Source: Lotus japonicus (taxonomy: Eukaryota; Streptophyta; Magnoliopsida; Fabales; Fabaceae). From it: 64,000 nt of DNA. Numbering within the stretch: the stretch's first letter is position 1; each line of letters opens with the position of its first letter. A model generated the notes under the pieces. The model was not told the origin of the DNA, searched no databases, and saw only the letters and a list, made by a program, of their open reading frames with translations. The position numbers were made by a program, and so were the translations under genes. Shown one piece after another: positions 33,809 to 45,646 of the stretch. Location: assembly GCF_012489685.1 (NCBI RefSeq), contig NC_080043.1:64101920-64165919 (forward strand), read 5' to 3'.

Positions 33809-35082
33809 ATGGGAGGGTATCATCGATGGCGTGGAAGACAGTCAAAGCGTGTGCGCGATCAACCAAAACAAGACGTAAGCCCGCAGGAACAAGAGGAGCA
33901 GGATAAGCAAATGCCAGCAAGCATGAGTACGCAGTTTCCAGAATTGGAGGCTGATGGAGGTTGGCAAAAATTGATCGGTGAAGTCGTTGGCCGTTTGGAA
34001 CAACAAGATGAGGCAGTTACCATAGTGGACGCAGCGTTATAACCTAGCGGATTATACAGGAAAAGCTACCGAGGTTCCGTGAGGAAGTTAGAGTCTTCTT
34101 CGACGAGGGATAGGATGATGGAGGAGTGGTGTGCTTATCACCAAGTTTCTGGTCATGATACCGGAAAATGCAGAGCTTTACAGCATGCAGTTGCGAAATT
34201 GATAACAACAGGGAAGACTATTAAGGCGCAGCGCAACAAACCGTCTACAATCGGCGAGGTAGGCACAATCGTCGGCGGCTTTAGCGGAGGAGGAATCACT
34301 AGTGCAGTGCGCAAGCGATACCTCAGAACGGTAAATGTGGTCACGGAAGCGCCTTTCGGTTTCCAGCATCCAGACATCACGTTTTCACCTGCTGATTTTT
34401 TCGGTTTAAAGCCACATCTGGATGACCCGATCGTGATCTCCCTTCGGGTTAACAACTTCGACGTACAACGAACGCTCCTGGACCAGGGGAGCTCAGTAGA
34501 TATCATCTATGGCGGAGCGTTTACGCAGCTCGGAATAGGAGAATGAGACCTTATCCCGTATGAAGGGACCTTGGTAGGATTCGCAGGTGAACGAGTGTGG
34601 GTAAAAGGAGTTATAGATCTTGATACCACATTCGGTGAGGGCGAGGATGCCAAAAAACTAACAGTAAAATACTTGGTCTTAGAGGCCGAAGGCTCATACA
34701 ACGTGATCATTGGAAGGAACACTTTGAACCGACTGTGCGTCGTGATATCAACAACTCAACTAGCATTGAAGTACCCGTTGGCGAGCGACGAATAGGACGG
34801 ATTGTGGTGGACCAAAGGGCTGCGAGGGAGTGTTACTGTAACGCTGTGGATCGGTATGGTAAGAAAAACGCCTCAACAGGACATCGTTGTAACGAAGAAG
34901 AGGCTCAGGAGGACAGCTTGGATCCAAGGGGCGAGAGGCGAGTCAATAGACCCACCCCGATAGAAGAAACTAAAGAGTTGAAGTTTGGGGAGAAGGTACT
35001 CAAAATAGGGACCAGGCTAAGTGAAAGCCAGGAGCAGAGGTTGTCAAAGTTGTTGGGAGAGAACCTGGACCTTTTCGCCTAG
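33809..35082 (+). pseudogene. Tat element 2 gag remnant, protease and linker
   Basis: A short gag N-terminus (GGWQKLIGEVVGRLEQQD, stop near 34040) is followed at once by the gag tail (EEWCAYHQVSGHDTGKC) and the protease with LLDQGSSVDIIYGG. After TGA at 34544-34546 (GE*DLIPYEG; Gly in element 1) the frame continues VGFAGERVWV, LDLDTTFGEGED and VIIGRNTLNRL. A frame change near 34760 leads into the charged linker ending LDLFA, where TAG replaces the Trp of FAWSHKDMP. Domain order equals element 1, but the details differ enough that decay was largely independent. Confidence 0.8.
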
Positions 35083-35738
35083 AGTCACAAGGATATGCCT
35101 GGCATAGACCCGAACTTCATTTGTCATAGATTAGCACTGAATCCAGGGGAGAAGCCGGTAACCCAGTCTTGACGACGCATGGGCGATGAAAAGGAGAAGG
35201 CGACCCAGCAAGAGGTGAACAAGCTACTCGCAACGGTTTTTTTTCGCGAAATAAATACCCTACCTGGTTGGACGAACTTCCGATCGTGATTTGGTCATAT
35301 AACACGATGCGGCATTCGTCTACGGGAGAAACACCGTTCAGGATGACATACGGAGCAGATGCTATGCTCCCCGTGGAAATCGACAACAGCTCATGGTGAA
35401 CAACGCCAAAGTTTGAGGGCTAGAATGCATCGAATATGGCGATGGAGCTGGACCTGCTGTCAGAGACACGCGACGAAGCTCGCCTAAGGGAAGCGGCGAT
35501 GAAACAGCGAGCAGCGGCTAAGTATGACACGAAGGTGCGACCCAGAGAGATGCAAGCAGGGGATTTGGTGCTTAAGAAACGAACAGGGATCACGGGAAAC
35601 AAGTTGAGCCCAATCTGGGAGGGACCATACAGAATCTTGAAGGTCCTGGGGAAGGGAGCTTATCACCTGGAAAGCTTGGATGGGAAGCGGATGCCAAGAT
35701 CGTGGAACGCTGCCAGTCTAAAATACTACTACAGCTAA
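35083..35738 (+). pseudogene. Tat element 2 RT-integrase deletion junction and integrase C-terminus
   Basis: The start of the RT (RRMGDEKEKATQQEVNKLLA) passes through a T-run into YPTWL. It then reads directly DELPIVIWSYNTMRHSS, which belongs to the end of the integrase core. The C-terminal domain follows (KVRPREMQAGDLVLKKRTG, WEGPYRILKVLGKGAYHLES, SLKYYYS, stop 35736-35738). In element 1 the two sides are about 2.4 kb apart. TGGTTGGA at 35265-35272 fits both RT (YPTWLA) and integrase (AWLDE) reading, so the loss looks microhomology-mediated. Stops: TGA in TQS*RRM (Arg in element 1) and others before 35436. Confidence 0.85.
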
Positions 35739-36474
35739 CGAGGTCAATAAAAAACGCTGAAACCGATGCAAAGATCGGCAGCAGACTTGGCGAGGGAAAA
35801 TCCTTTTGTACTTTGTTCAAAGAAATTTTCGGCCGAAAGTGCCTGAATGGTAAAAACAAAGACACGTTCTTGTTCTCCATCTCGGGAGTTTGTTGACTAT
35901 CGCGTCTGATTGAAAATACAAAAATTGTATCCAGCAGTTTCAATCACATTGAATTGCGGCGAGGGCTCGGTGGGAAAAATTCCCTGAAGGTGGCAATCCC
36001 AACACGACCTTGGTGTCTGGGGATTGCTCCGGAAAGTCCGACGCAGCTCGCCGTCACTCGTCGGCGATGTGTGCGGATAAGCTTCTTATCCCAATAATCT
36101 CCCTGAAATATGGGCGAGCATTGTTCAAACTAGGCTCAAAAGACTCGGGTAAACCCATATGACCATTGGGCCCTGAGCAATTATAAGTCCTCGCCTAATA
36201 AGGCTGGCGAGGCCACCCTTGATCTTACGGGAAATATGCGTGTGAAAGAAAGCCTCAGTTCAGAAACTGAGCCAAGAGCCCTAGTCGAACCCAGCATACC
36301 ATCAATGTCGTCAGACGTAATTCAGAAATTAATAAACAAAACGGGGGGGACAAGAGAATAAAAATCGGAAAACATTAAACCATGCGTAAAACGCAGAGAC
36401 AAGTAGGACCTGAAATAAAGCAATTCAAAGTTAAATTACAATAATCCAAATAAGTAAAGAAGCATTGTTTTTAT
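35739..36474. other. Conserved spacer of Tat element 2
   Basis: Matches the spacer of element 1 in reverse orientation in the window, that is, the same orientation relative to pol. It includes GTTTGTTGACTATCGCGTCTG-like and TTGGGCCCTGAGCAATTATA segments. It lies between converging pol and antisense ORF. Confidence 0.6.
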
Positions 36475-37350
36475 CTATGTTCTCATTCCTGTTTGAACAG
36501 CATCCCCTAGGTCAACACCAGCAACCCCCGGAGGATCTTCAGCACCTTCCATCCCAGCAGGTGTAATCTTCTTAAAAACTCCCAAAGAGTCAAGGTTAAC
36601 ATCAGGATGAAGATGTTTGACTTGAGCCTTCGCGATCAAGAAGCCCTGGATGCGTTCAACAACTGCTGTCTGGGCTGCGTCGTTCTTCATTTGCTCCTCC
36701 CAAATTTTGGTTTGAGCATCGTTATCGGCCAGAAGTTTGCACTTGGACTCTAGATCAGAACGAGCGTCGGCGAGAGCCTTGCGTATGTTCGATAAATCCT
36801 TGCGCAGTTGGGCAATTTCTTCTTCCTTGCTGATAAGATTTTTCTCTTGAGCAGCGAGGGCGGCATCCTTAGTTTCAAGGGTCTGCTTGAGTTCGTCAAT
36901 CTTGGCTTCCAGATGCTCTTCTTTCTCCTCCGCCGCGGCCCGCGCCTATTTTGCCTCAGCAAGTTGCTTTTGCATCTTTGACGTTTTCTCCGCCTCAGAA
37001 GCTAGCTGGTGGCATAGGTTGGAGCAAGTTTCATCGAATCGAAAATTGGCGGCGTGCAGAGTCTCCACTTCCTGGCGAAGCTCAGCAGCGCTAGATAAGG
37101 AGCGAGCCTTCCAAGCTACTCGGGCAAACATGCAACCCACGCGAAGAAGGTTCGACACAGCTTCCTGAGCCACCTCTTGCGGGTTCTGGCTGGGAACTTC
37201 CCTCAACTTCTCAAGGTATGGATGAGAGAGAAGGAAGGAAAATGGATCGGAGTTGGAGTCGCCAGAGGGGCCCTTTGGGCGATCGGGCGAGGTTTCCCTC
37301 CCCCCATCGACATTCTTTGGAGAAGGAGGAGTTGGTAAAACATTAGTGGG
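36475..37350 (-). pseudogene. Antisense ORF of Tat element 2 (coiled-coil half)
   Basis: On the minus strand: FLLSHPYLEKLREVPSQNPQ, then GCMFARVAWKARSLSSAAEL, heptad-rich coiled coil (LRQEVETLHAANFRFDETC, a frame change near 36950, more heptads), and GVFKKITPAGMEGAEDPPG, with the stop at 36475-36477. This equals the last two blocks of the element 1 ORF. ARVAW is intact here where element 1 has two stops. The upstream Transposase_28-like block is absent; beyond 37350 only a short Pro/Ser-rich stretch remains. Confidence 0.65.
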
Positions 37351-37881
37351 AGAGTTCGGGCGATCACCAGACGGCGAGGGGTGAGCTGTAGCAGAAGCGT
37401 TCGCTTGGCCCTGGTGATCGACTACAGGAAACTTGCCCGCATCCGAGGAGGAACAAAGGATGAGAGGATAGAAAGTGAAGGCAACGTGTCAGGCGAAAAG
37501 TTGTAACCGTTGATGCTGATTGGTTCGAATTCAAAAATGTCAGAATTAGACGTAACACATTAAAAGGAAGGTACGGTAACGGAAGGTTATCGGTCGAAAT
37601 TTGGGTTAGCAGGGTTCGTTGAGATTTGAAAAGACATTTCCAAAGTGACATTTGAGATTCAGTAGATTTGCTGACTTAGGCATCACTTCAGGGCACAACG
37701 CGTGGCGAACGCATGACACTTGGCGAGATATCATGATTCAAGGCACGTGCGCAGGGCTGGCGAGGCGAGCGGGTCGGATGCCATCGCCGAGAGACTGCTT
37801 GTGGACTCAATTTGCTTGAGGAAGGGATGGTGCAGCGAAAAGTTTGAAATACGTAGATTTTTTACTTAGATTTTTTACTTA

Positions 37882-38100
37882 GATCCGACGCAAGTGATCG
37901 AGCCAGACGACATGAAGTTGAATGATGATTTGTCTTTTGAGACGTCGACAGTTAGCAGTGGGGATAGAAGAGTGAAACAGTTAAGGGAAGAACAGATTGC
38001 TTAAGTAAAGGTTATGAGGAACAATGACACGGGAAATACTACATGGGAATTGGAAGACAAGATCAAGGAACTGTACCCCGGACTTTTCTCAGAACTCTGA
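37882..38100 (+). pseudogene. Left copy of Tekay integrase C-terminus/chromodomain remnant
   Basis: DPTQVIEPDDMKLNDDLSFE, VSSGDRRVKQLREEQIA, in-frame TAA at 38002-38004, then VKVM and TWELEDKIKELYPGLFSEL, stop 38098-38100. It is nearly identical to 49143-49361 and carries the same TAA. Its left edge coincides with the same AGATCCGACG point at which the right copy has its internal deletion. Confidence 0.85.
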
Positions 38101-38125
38101 GTTTCGAGGACGAAACTTTCTTTTT

Positions 38126-38134
38126 GGAGGGGAG
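38126..38134 (+). promoter_or_regulatory. Polypurine tract before middle Tekay LTR
   Basis: GGAGGGGAG after a T-run, three bases before the LTR start TGTAAGACC. The identical arrangement occurs at 49387-49395. Confidence 0.8.
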
Positions 38135-40946
38135 TATTGTAAGACCTGGATTTTCAGAACCTGTTAAGTTCCGACTCACGCGTAGAATCAGTGTGAGCGT
38201 GACAGGAGTTTGGTATTTGAGAAAGATTAATGAAGAAGAAAGTTCAGGAATTCCTTGAGGAATGTTGAGTAGTTGCTTTCGCAGTTAGTACGAGTCGTCT
38301 GCACACCTGCTTTATGGCGAGCGTGTCCAGAATCGGCTATTTCGCTTTTAGAGCAACGTTTTAAGTGAGATTTCGAATCCTTGGAAAATTTAAAGATTCT
38401 CTTTATTTTTCCTTCGACCAGCGTTTCATTTCGGAACTCTGGACTGTACGCACGATAGTATTCACTTTTCGGAAGTCCGCCGACGCTAATTTCTTTGCTT
38501 CGAAACCCTAGATTCGAGCGATGGATGAAGACTTTTTCTATTCGAGACTTCTAACGAAGTTTCCGTCCGCGATGCCAGATTTGTTTCGACGTTTCCAATC
38601 TTTCTTCAAAAGGAAGTTTTCTCATCCGACATCAATTGCAAAAAGTAGTTTTGCGGTATATTTTGAAGCATACTGCGTTCAAGCCATTTTCTCACTTAAA
38701 TGAACCCGATGCAAGTATCATCCTTTCTTGGATCGATACTTAGATTAATTGCATAATATGACAACGTCATATTTGTTCTAATTGTCTAACAATTATTATT
38801 TAGCTCTGTTTCTACTCATTTCTTGGTTCATGAATCATCTTATTTTGCTCAAAGTGATTCAAATTTATATTTTATCATTTCATAGAGTTCCTCATAATTT
38901 TTGGGATAATAATATATCACCCTTATATTTTTATCTTAACTCTATGAGTTAAATCATTCAGCGTCTAAATCAATCTGTAACGATTAATAAATATCTCATC
39001 CTTTTTACTTGGCCTTTCTTGCTCCACGTCTTTCATTTTGGCCAATCCATTCATTTTACAACATGTTTCTACTTTATTCATTCCAAATTTCTTTCCCTGG
39101 CAGAATGCGCACACCGTAGTCCCTCTGTTTCTCTTATTCACGTCTTCTTTCCCTCACCACTCTCTTTACTCTCATTTTCAATTGGTTTCTGCAGCAATTT
39201 ATAATCCTTGTTCCTTTCATCTTGTTCTCATCACCAACCTCATCTCGTTCATTTTCTTTGTGGCAGCGCCCACACACAACTGTGCCTTCTTCCTTCATGA
39301 TCGAGCCACCACCTTGGTTCTCTCTTCACCCACGCAAGGCAAAAACCACCACCACCTCTAAGGCATTTTCATGGTAAAACCTCTTCTCCTTTCTATCATG
39401 TTTTTAATGGGTAAAGATTGAGTTTTGATTTGTTATGCTTTTTCAAAAATGACTTTCATCCAAAGTGCTTTTACAATTGTTGTTCCCAATCACCGGATCT
39501 ATAGATTTCACTGATTAGTTTTCTAAAAAGTTGTTTTTTTAGTTAAGTGATTTTGGGATTTTAATTATTTTAATTTAAGCCTTGATTAGTTATTTTTAAA
39601 TGTTAAAAATGGTTTTGGAAGTGATTTGGGGAAAAAGGAAAATTTATACATATTTATGTAGTCGTGGCCGAGCCTATGACATGTGTTTTGGGTTTGGGAA
39701 AATCAATTCTGAAACTTGTTTTTATTTAGTGAAAATCATAAGTTAAGTTTATGGTGACAAAACTTTGGGCTTAAACACAAGAGGCTGAGAAGTTTTGGAT
39801 TAAACTGGAGTTTTAAAAGTATTGGGGTCTGTTTGATAAATATATTAAAGATTGAGGGTTGAAAAAGAACTTACTTTTATGTGAGGACCTTTTCGTGATT
39901 ATGTGCTTATCAAGGGACTAGGGTTGAATTATTTAAAAGTTGAGGAGTTGTTTGCGAAATGTATTTTTTAAGGACCTTTCTTTAAAACTCACAAATATTT
40001 TATCTTTGGACTTTAGTCCTTGAAACATAAAGTTTGTGCATTTAGCCTAAGTGAGCTAGAAAGATTGGCTAAGTTTGTTCTGGAACTTTAGATGTGACTT
40101 TAGAGGCTAAGGTTTAGTATGTGAACTTGTGAAGGGTACGAAGGACGGAAGCGTTTGACGACGAAGCCAAAGAACAAACGTAAGTGAGCCAACACGGGAA
40201 AGCAAAGATATGACTGGATTTGATTTGAGTCGCAACTTAGTAAGGAAAGCGCCTAAGGTTAGGGCAACTTGCTATTTAGCTATGATTGCATGATAGGTGT
40301 CGATAAATTCGGCTTATGTTTTATCTGATGCTGTTTATGATGTTGAGTTGATGTTATGATGCTTTTCCATAACTTGTGATGTTGTGCTTTTGTTGGATTG
40401 TGCGTTTTGACGCGACTTCGGAGTGGAGATTCATTGGTCTGGTGATCTTTGATATTTCGGGTTGGATGAACAACCCTAGGCAAGTCCAAACGAGGGGTTT
40501 GAGGCTTAGCCATTCGTTGGGATTCGTTTGAATACTTAGACTTTCCCCGAGAAACTTCTTTTGGAGGGTTTTTTGGAAACTTAGAAAGATTAGAATTTCA
40601 AAAATTAGAGACTTTGGGAAACTTAGACTTTGAGAAATAAACTCATAACCTGACTAATCCAATTCGAAACGTTTTTACTAAACGAATAATTATAGGGAAC
40701 CTAAAGGAGAAAATGATTGCGAAAGACGGGGAAAAGTCGACTTTGGTTGTGGGTTTGGAGAGTTTTGGAATTGGGGAAAGCCACTAAGGTGAGCTATGGT
40801 GATGATTGAAAGTCACCGAGTACTCTAGTACTCCGGGTAGTGTTGTTCGAGTCGTGTTGTATTGACGGCACAGACTCTGGGCTTTGTTTGTGGGTTTTGT
40901 GGTGGGAGTTGTGTTGTATTGATCGACACTAACTCCGAGTCGTGTT

Positions 40947-41586
40947 TGTAACACCCCGTGCTGCCCCCACCGCTTGGGTGATCTATCTTGTGGGTCATCG
41001 GGCGACGTGCAGGGGAAGGGTCATGGAGGACCGGACTGACGAGCGTGGACGTCTGACGAAAGGAGTTCTACGACGCATGAAGCTGAGCTTCAACTTGCCG
41101 ACTTCAGATCGCTGTGGGCTTGGTACTTTGAGGTTAAGTTTAGGCAGGCGTCATATCTTGTGTAGAGCTCTGATTCGTTTTACTTTTGGGACAGGGTAGG
41201 TTCCCGACGCATGACTTTTTGTGTGGTTCTCTTACTGAGGGATCACAGTGAGTCAGTCGGACCATAGGGGTCTTTGCTTAGGCCATTTTGAGGCAGACTT
41301 TCTCCTAGTAGGTTGTAATTATAAACTTTCTTACTCACACTTCTGGTTCTGTAAATATTTGCCTGCGGGCACACTACTTTGGAGTCACTCCGAGTGCGCG
41401 TGACGTGGGAGTGTAGCAGAGGCTGTACATGTGTATATATTTGTATATTGGTTGGTTTAGTGGTTGGGCTATGCCTTTACTTCTTATTGCTTTATTTAAA
41501 GGAATCAAACGAAAAAAAATTACCTGTTTTCCGCGTAGAGTTTATTTTTGGTTATTAAAGTGACACCTGGAAATCGGGGTGTTACA
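40947..41586 (+). mobile_element. 640-bp LTR-derived mini element with inverted ends
   Basis: Starts TGTAACACCCCG and ends CGGGGTGTTACA, a perfect 12-bp inverted repeat. From about 40959 on, the body is the last ~630 bp of the Tekay LTR (GCTGCC..ACCGCTTGGGTGAT to the LTR end). The 5' end is not the LTR's own TGTAAGACC. It interrupts a GTCGTGTTGTATTGACC subrepeat of the host LTR, with GTGTT left and TTGTT right, a possible 5-bp duplication with one mismatch. It is absent from the 3' LTR. Confidence 0.75.
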
Positions 41587-42037
41587 TTGTTGTATTGACC
41601 GACACTGACTCTGGCTTTGATTTTGGGTTTTGTTGTTGGGGTTGTGTTGTATTGACCGACACTTAGTGCTCTTGTTGTTTGGGCTGTGTTGTATTGACCG
41701 ACACTAGACCCTTGTGTATTCTTATGGGTGGAGTTGTGTTGTATTGACCGACACTTACTCCGAGTTGTGTTGTATTGACCGACACTAACTCATGGTTTTG
41801 TTGAGATTGGGTTGTGAGCTACACACTTTCGTGGTAAGGACGATTCGTTGTTTGGCTAACCATATTGCATCAATCGGGTGAATAACGGGAATGGTTCACC
41901 TGTGCATATCATGGTGAATAACGGGAATGGTTCACCTTGCATTTATGATGAATAACGGGAATGGTTCATCATATGGTGAATAACGGGAATGGTTCACCAA
42001 GGATGAATAACGGGAATGGTTCATCCAGGATGAATAA

Positions 42038-45000
42038 TGTAAGACCTGGATTTTCGGAACAAGTTAATTTCCGACTCACGCGTAGAATCAGTGTAAGCGT
42101 GACAGGAGTCTGATATTTGAGAAAGATTAATGAAGAAGAAAGTTCAGGAATTGCTTGAGGAATGTTGCGTAGTTGCTTTCGGAGTTAGTGCGAGTCGTCT
42201 GCACACCTGCCTTATGGCGAGCGTGTCTAGAATAGGCTTTTTCGCTTCTAGAGCAACGTTTTAAGTGAGATTTCAAATCCCTGAAAATTTAAAGATTCTC
42301 TTTATTTTTCCTTCGACCAGCGTTTCATTTTGGAACTCTGGACTGTACGCACGATAGGTTTCACTTTCCGGAAGCTCGACGACTCTAACTTCTTTACTTC
42401 GAAACCCTAGATTCGAGCGATGGATGAAGACTTTTTCTATTCAGGACTTCTAATGAAGTTTCCGTTTGCGTTGCCAGATTTGTTTCGACATTTCCAACCT
42501 TTCTTCAGAAGGAAGTTTTGTCATCCGGCGATCACAGAAAAAAGTAGTTTTTCGGGGCAGATTTAACTTACACCGCTTTTGAGATTTTCGATATCGTTTT
42601 TCCCAAATCATAGATGTTTGTTTTGAGTTCTGGAATTCTGACGCCAGAATCTCTCTTAGAATTCCACGGTGATCGTGCTGCAAAAATCGGAATCGCGAAA
42701 TTTTCATTTTCCCGCGATTTCGCCTGCCTATAAATAGCTCAAAAAGCAAAAATTCCTTCATTTTCTTCCTATTGTGGCTGAATTTCGTGGAGAGCAAGGG
42801 GGGAGGATATTTCCGCGAAAACTCGACCAATCTTCGTGCAGTTCGTCCCTACTTCTAGGTATCGAGGTAACTAGCATGAATCCTACCTCTGATTACTGTT
42901 TCTGTTGCGTTTCTGAAGTCGTTTCTGTGCTCTAAGTTTTGAGCTTTTTCTAAAACTGTCCGATTTCTCTGATTTCTTGGTTGGGTTATGTTCTCTAGGT
43001 TCCCATGTGCCTAAAACCTTTGTCAGTAATCGCCGATTGCGATTCAGTTGTCCAGGATCTGAAAAACTGTTTCAAAACCTTTTTGTCTCACATTTCGAAA
43101 CTTTATTGTCGAAAAGTCATAATCTGACTTCGTGCCTTTAGGATTTGTTGTCACGGATGTCATGAGGATCGTTGCTGTCAAATTTGTTTTCAGAACTGAT
43201 AACTTTGAAGTTTTGAGCCTTTATTTTGGACCAAAATGCCCCTGGATAGCCGTATTTCGACCCGATTGTCCGAAAATTGTTCTGACAGTTTCTTTGCCTT
43301 AGTTTTACCCTAAAACTACCTTGTGAATTGATTTGATCGAAGAAAAAGAGTCGAAGCCCTTTTTCCTTTGAGGCCGTGGGCTATTTCCTTTAGGGGGGGT
43401 TTTTCATTTTCGAAAACTTGTCTTTTCGTAACCGAATGTCGTATTCTGAAGCTTTAATGCTTTGTCTATCGTTTATGTATTGTATTGCGATCGAACTAAT
43501 CGATTTTGTTTGGATTCTGCTTTGTTTTTCCTCCGAGGTTCAGTTGAAGGAACTTTGGAAGTTTCAAGGCATTCCTGTGAAGGAGATTTGATTTGCGAAG
43601 CTGGATCAGCTCGAGGTTAGGGCAACTTACTATATTTAGCTATGATTGCATGATAGGCGTCGATAAATTCGACTTATGCTTTATCTGATGTTGTTTATGA
43701 TGATGAGTTGATGTTATGATGCTTTTCCATAACTTGTGATGTTGTGCTTTTGTTGGATTGAGCGTTTTGACGCGACTTCGGAGTGGAGATTCATTGATCT
43801 GGTGATCTTTGATATTTTGGGTTGGATGAACAACCCTAGGCAAGTCCAAATGTGGGGTTTGAGACGTAGCCATTTGTTGGGATTCGTTGGAATTCCTAGA
43901 CTTTCCCCGGGAAATGTATTTTGGGTGGTTGATTTTTGGAAACTTAGAATGATAGAGCTTTCGAAAAATAAAGACTTGGGAAACTTAGACTTTGAGAAAT
44001 AAACTCATAACTTGGCTAATTCGAATTGAAACAATTTTTATTAACGTTTAAGCATAGGAGAACTGAAGGAGAAAAATATTTACGAAAGGCGGGGAAAAGT
44101 CGACTTATGTTGTGGGTTTGGAGAGTTTGGAATTGGGGAAAGCCACTGAGGTGAGCTATGGTTATGATTGAAAGTCACCGAGTACTCTAGTACTCCTGGT
44201 AGTGTTGTTCGAGTCGTGTTGTATTGACCGGCACAGACTCTGGGTTTTGTTTGTGGGTTTTGTGGTGGGAGTTGTGTTGTATTGACCGACACTAACTCCG
44301 AGTCGTGTTGTATTGACCGACACTGACTCTGGTTTTGATAATCATACTGCACACGTGCATATACGCGATGAAGTGCCAAGCAGAGTACTTCGGTATAGCA
44401 GGAAGTAACGATCAGCCATGCAGAGTTGAATCGGTCCTGACTATATCTGGCACAACAGGAGGTAACGATCATCCATGTAGAGTTGTATCGTGCTTGTTGA
44501 TGTCCGGCATAGCAAGCAGAAATGGTCGAACTAAGTAGAGTTTCTACCGTCTTGACTATAGCCAAAGGTGATAAGCGACGCCCGAGCAGAAATGGTTAAA
44601 CACGAGGCCAATGTTACGACCGTCTCGAGGTGCCCAGCCTATAAGCGGCAATACCATTGGTTTGTCCCGTTGCCAAGCAGAGTGACGTCGTTGACTTGTT
44701 CCGTCGCCAAGCAGGGTGACGTTGTTGATTTGTTCCGTCGCCAAGCAGAGTGACGTTATTCGGGTTTGTGTCAGCATATTCTGCAGTGACACAATGCATC
44801 TTATTATGATTTGATGTTGATAAACATCGTTATGTGCTTTGGTGATTGAATTGTGTAAGAGATTCGATAACATGCTATATATATACCTTAGGGTAGGCAA
44901 TACATAACTGATATGTATATATATACAACATATATATATACCCCCTTTATCGCATGTTGATTGTATATCTATTGTATTATGTAAGTTGACCATCGCACCT

Positions 45001-45646
45001 TGGCTTTGTTTGTATGTTTGTGTTTGGGCGGTCGGCCTGCTGCCAGGCGTCCGTCAGCTGGTTCGTGATGATTCGTTGTGCGGGAAAGACCCGGAGCGAA
45101 ATGACTATTACTAAAGCTTTCGACGAGGACCCAGACTTCATGCCTGATCGAGGAAGGGTCGATGATAGTAGTGCGGGATATGGGTGGTTAGAGTCCTTTT
45201 GAGTTGGTTGTTACTGTAATAGCTCTGATTCGTCATTCACATTTTGGGATAGGGTAGGTTCCCGACGCATGACTTTTGTGTGATTCTCTTATTGAGGGAT
45301 CACAGTAAGTTAGTCGAACCATAGGGGTCTTTGCTTAGGCCATTTTGAGGCCGACTTTCTCCTAGTGAGTTGTAATTATGAACTTTCACACTTAAACTTC
45401 TGGGTCTGTATATATTTGCCTACGGGCATACTGCTTTGGAGTCACTGCGAAAGCGCGTGATGTGGGAGTGCAGCTGAGGCTGTACATGTGTATATATTTG
45501 AATGTTGGTTAGTTTGGTGGTTGGGCTATGTCTTTATTTTCTATTTCCATATTTAAAAGGAATCAAACGGAAAAAAAAATTACCTGTTTTCCGCGTAAAG
45601 TTTATTTTTGGTTACTAAAGTGACACCCGGAAATCGGGGTGTTACA
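42038..45646 (+). mobile_element. Nested solo LTR (3.6 kb) of a sister Tekay family
   Basis: TGTAAGACCTGG to GGGGTGTTACA, 3,609 bp, with perfect AATAA on both sides (42033-42037, 45647-45651). Excising it and one AATAA restores the GGATGAATAACGGGAATGG repeat of the host LTR exactly as in the 3' LTR at about 52695. The ends and roughly the first 500 bp and last 500 bp match the host LTR. The middle (42540-43600 and 44350-44900) does not, so it is a distinct subfamily, closer in parts to the solo LTR in the ABCF gene. No internal region is present. Confidence 0.9.
44650..44760. repeat. Short tandem repeat in nested solo LTR
   Basis: Three units of about 33 bp of the form TGTTCCGTCGCCAAGCAG followed by (A/G)GTGACGT. 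Looser relatives (GGTAACGATCA, AGAGTTG) precede it at 44400-44560. Confidence 0.7.

Larger units (their letters stand above)
33360..37880 (+). mobile_element. Tat-lineage Ty3/gypsy retrotransposon (element 2), 3'-truncated and pol-deleted
   Basis: A relative of element 1 on the plus strand. The 5' LTR (33360-33681) is followed by the PBS and a gag remnant. Then come protease, linker and the first RT residues, and an abrupt jump to the integrase C-terminus (stop before 35739). The conserved spacer and a minus-strand coiled-coil ORF follow. There is no 3' LTR: at 37880/37881 the sequence changes to Tekay element sequence. Flanking duplications therefore cannot be tested. The Transposase_28 half of the antisense ORF is also missing. 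Confidence 0.88.

Noticed and set aside
39019..39361. Open frames repeated at 50280-50622
   Set aside because: Both copies are inside LTRs. The repetition only reflects LTR identity, and there is no domain.
40942..41199. Open frame repeated at 46053 and 53105 (VMEDRTDERxRLTxGVLRRM)
   Set aside because: It is part of the LTR 3' region in three copies. No known domain, no start context, and changes between copies are not codon-biased by eye.
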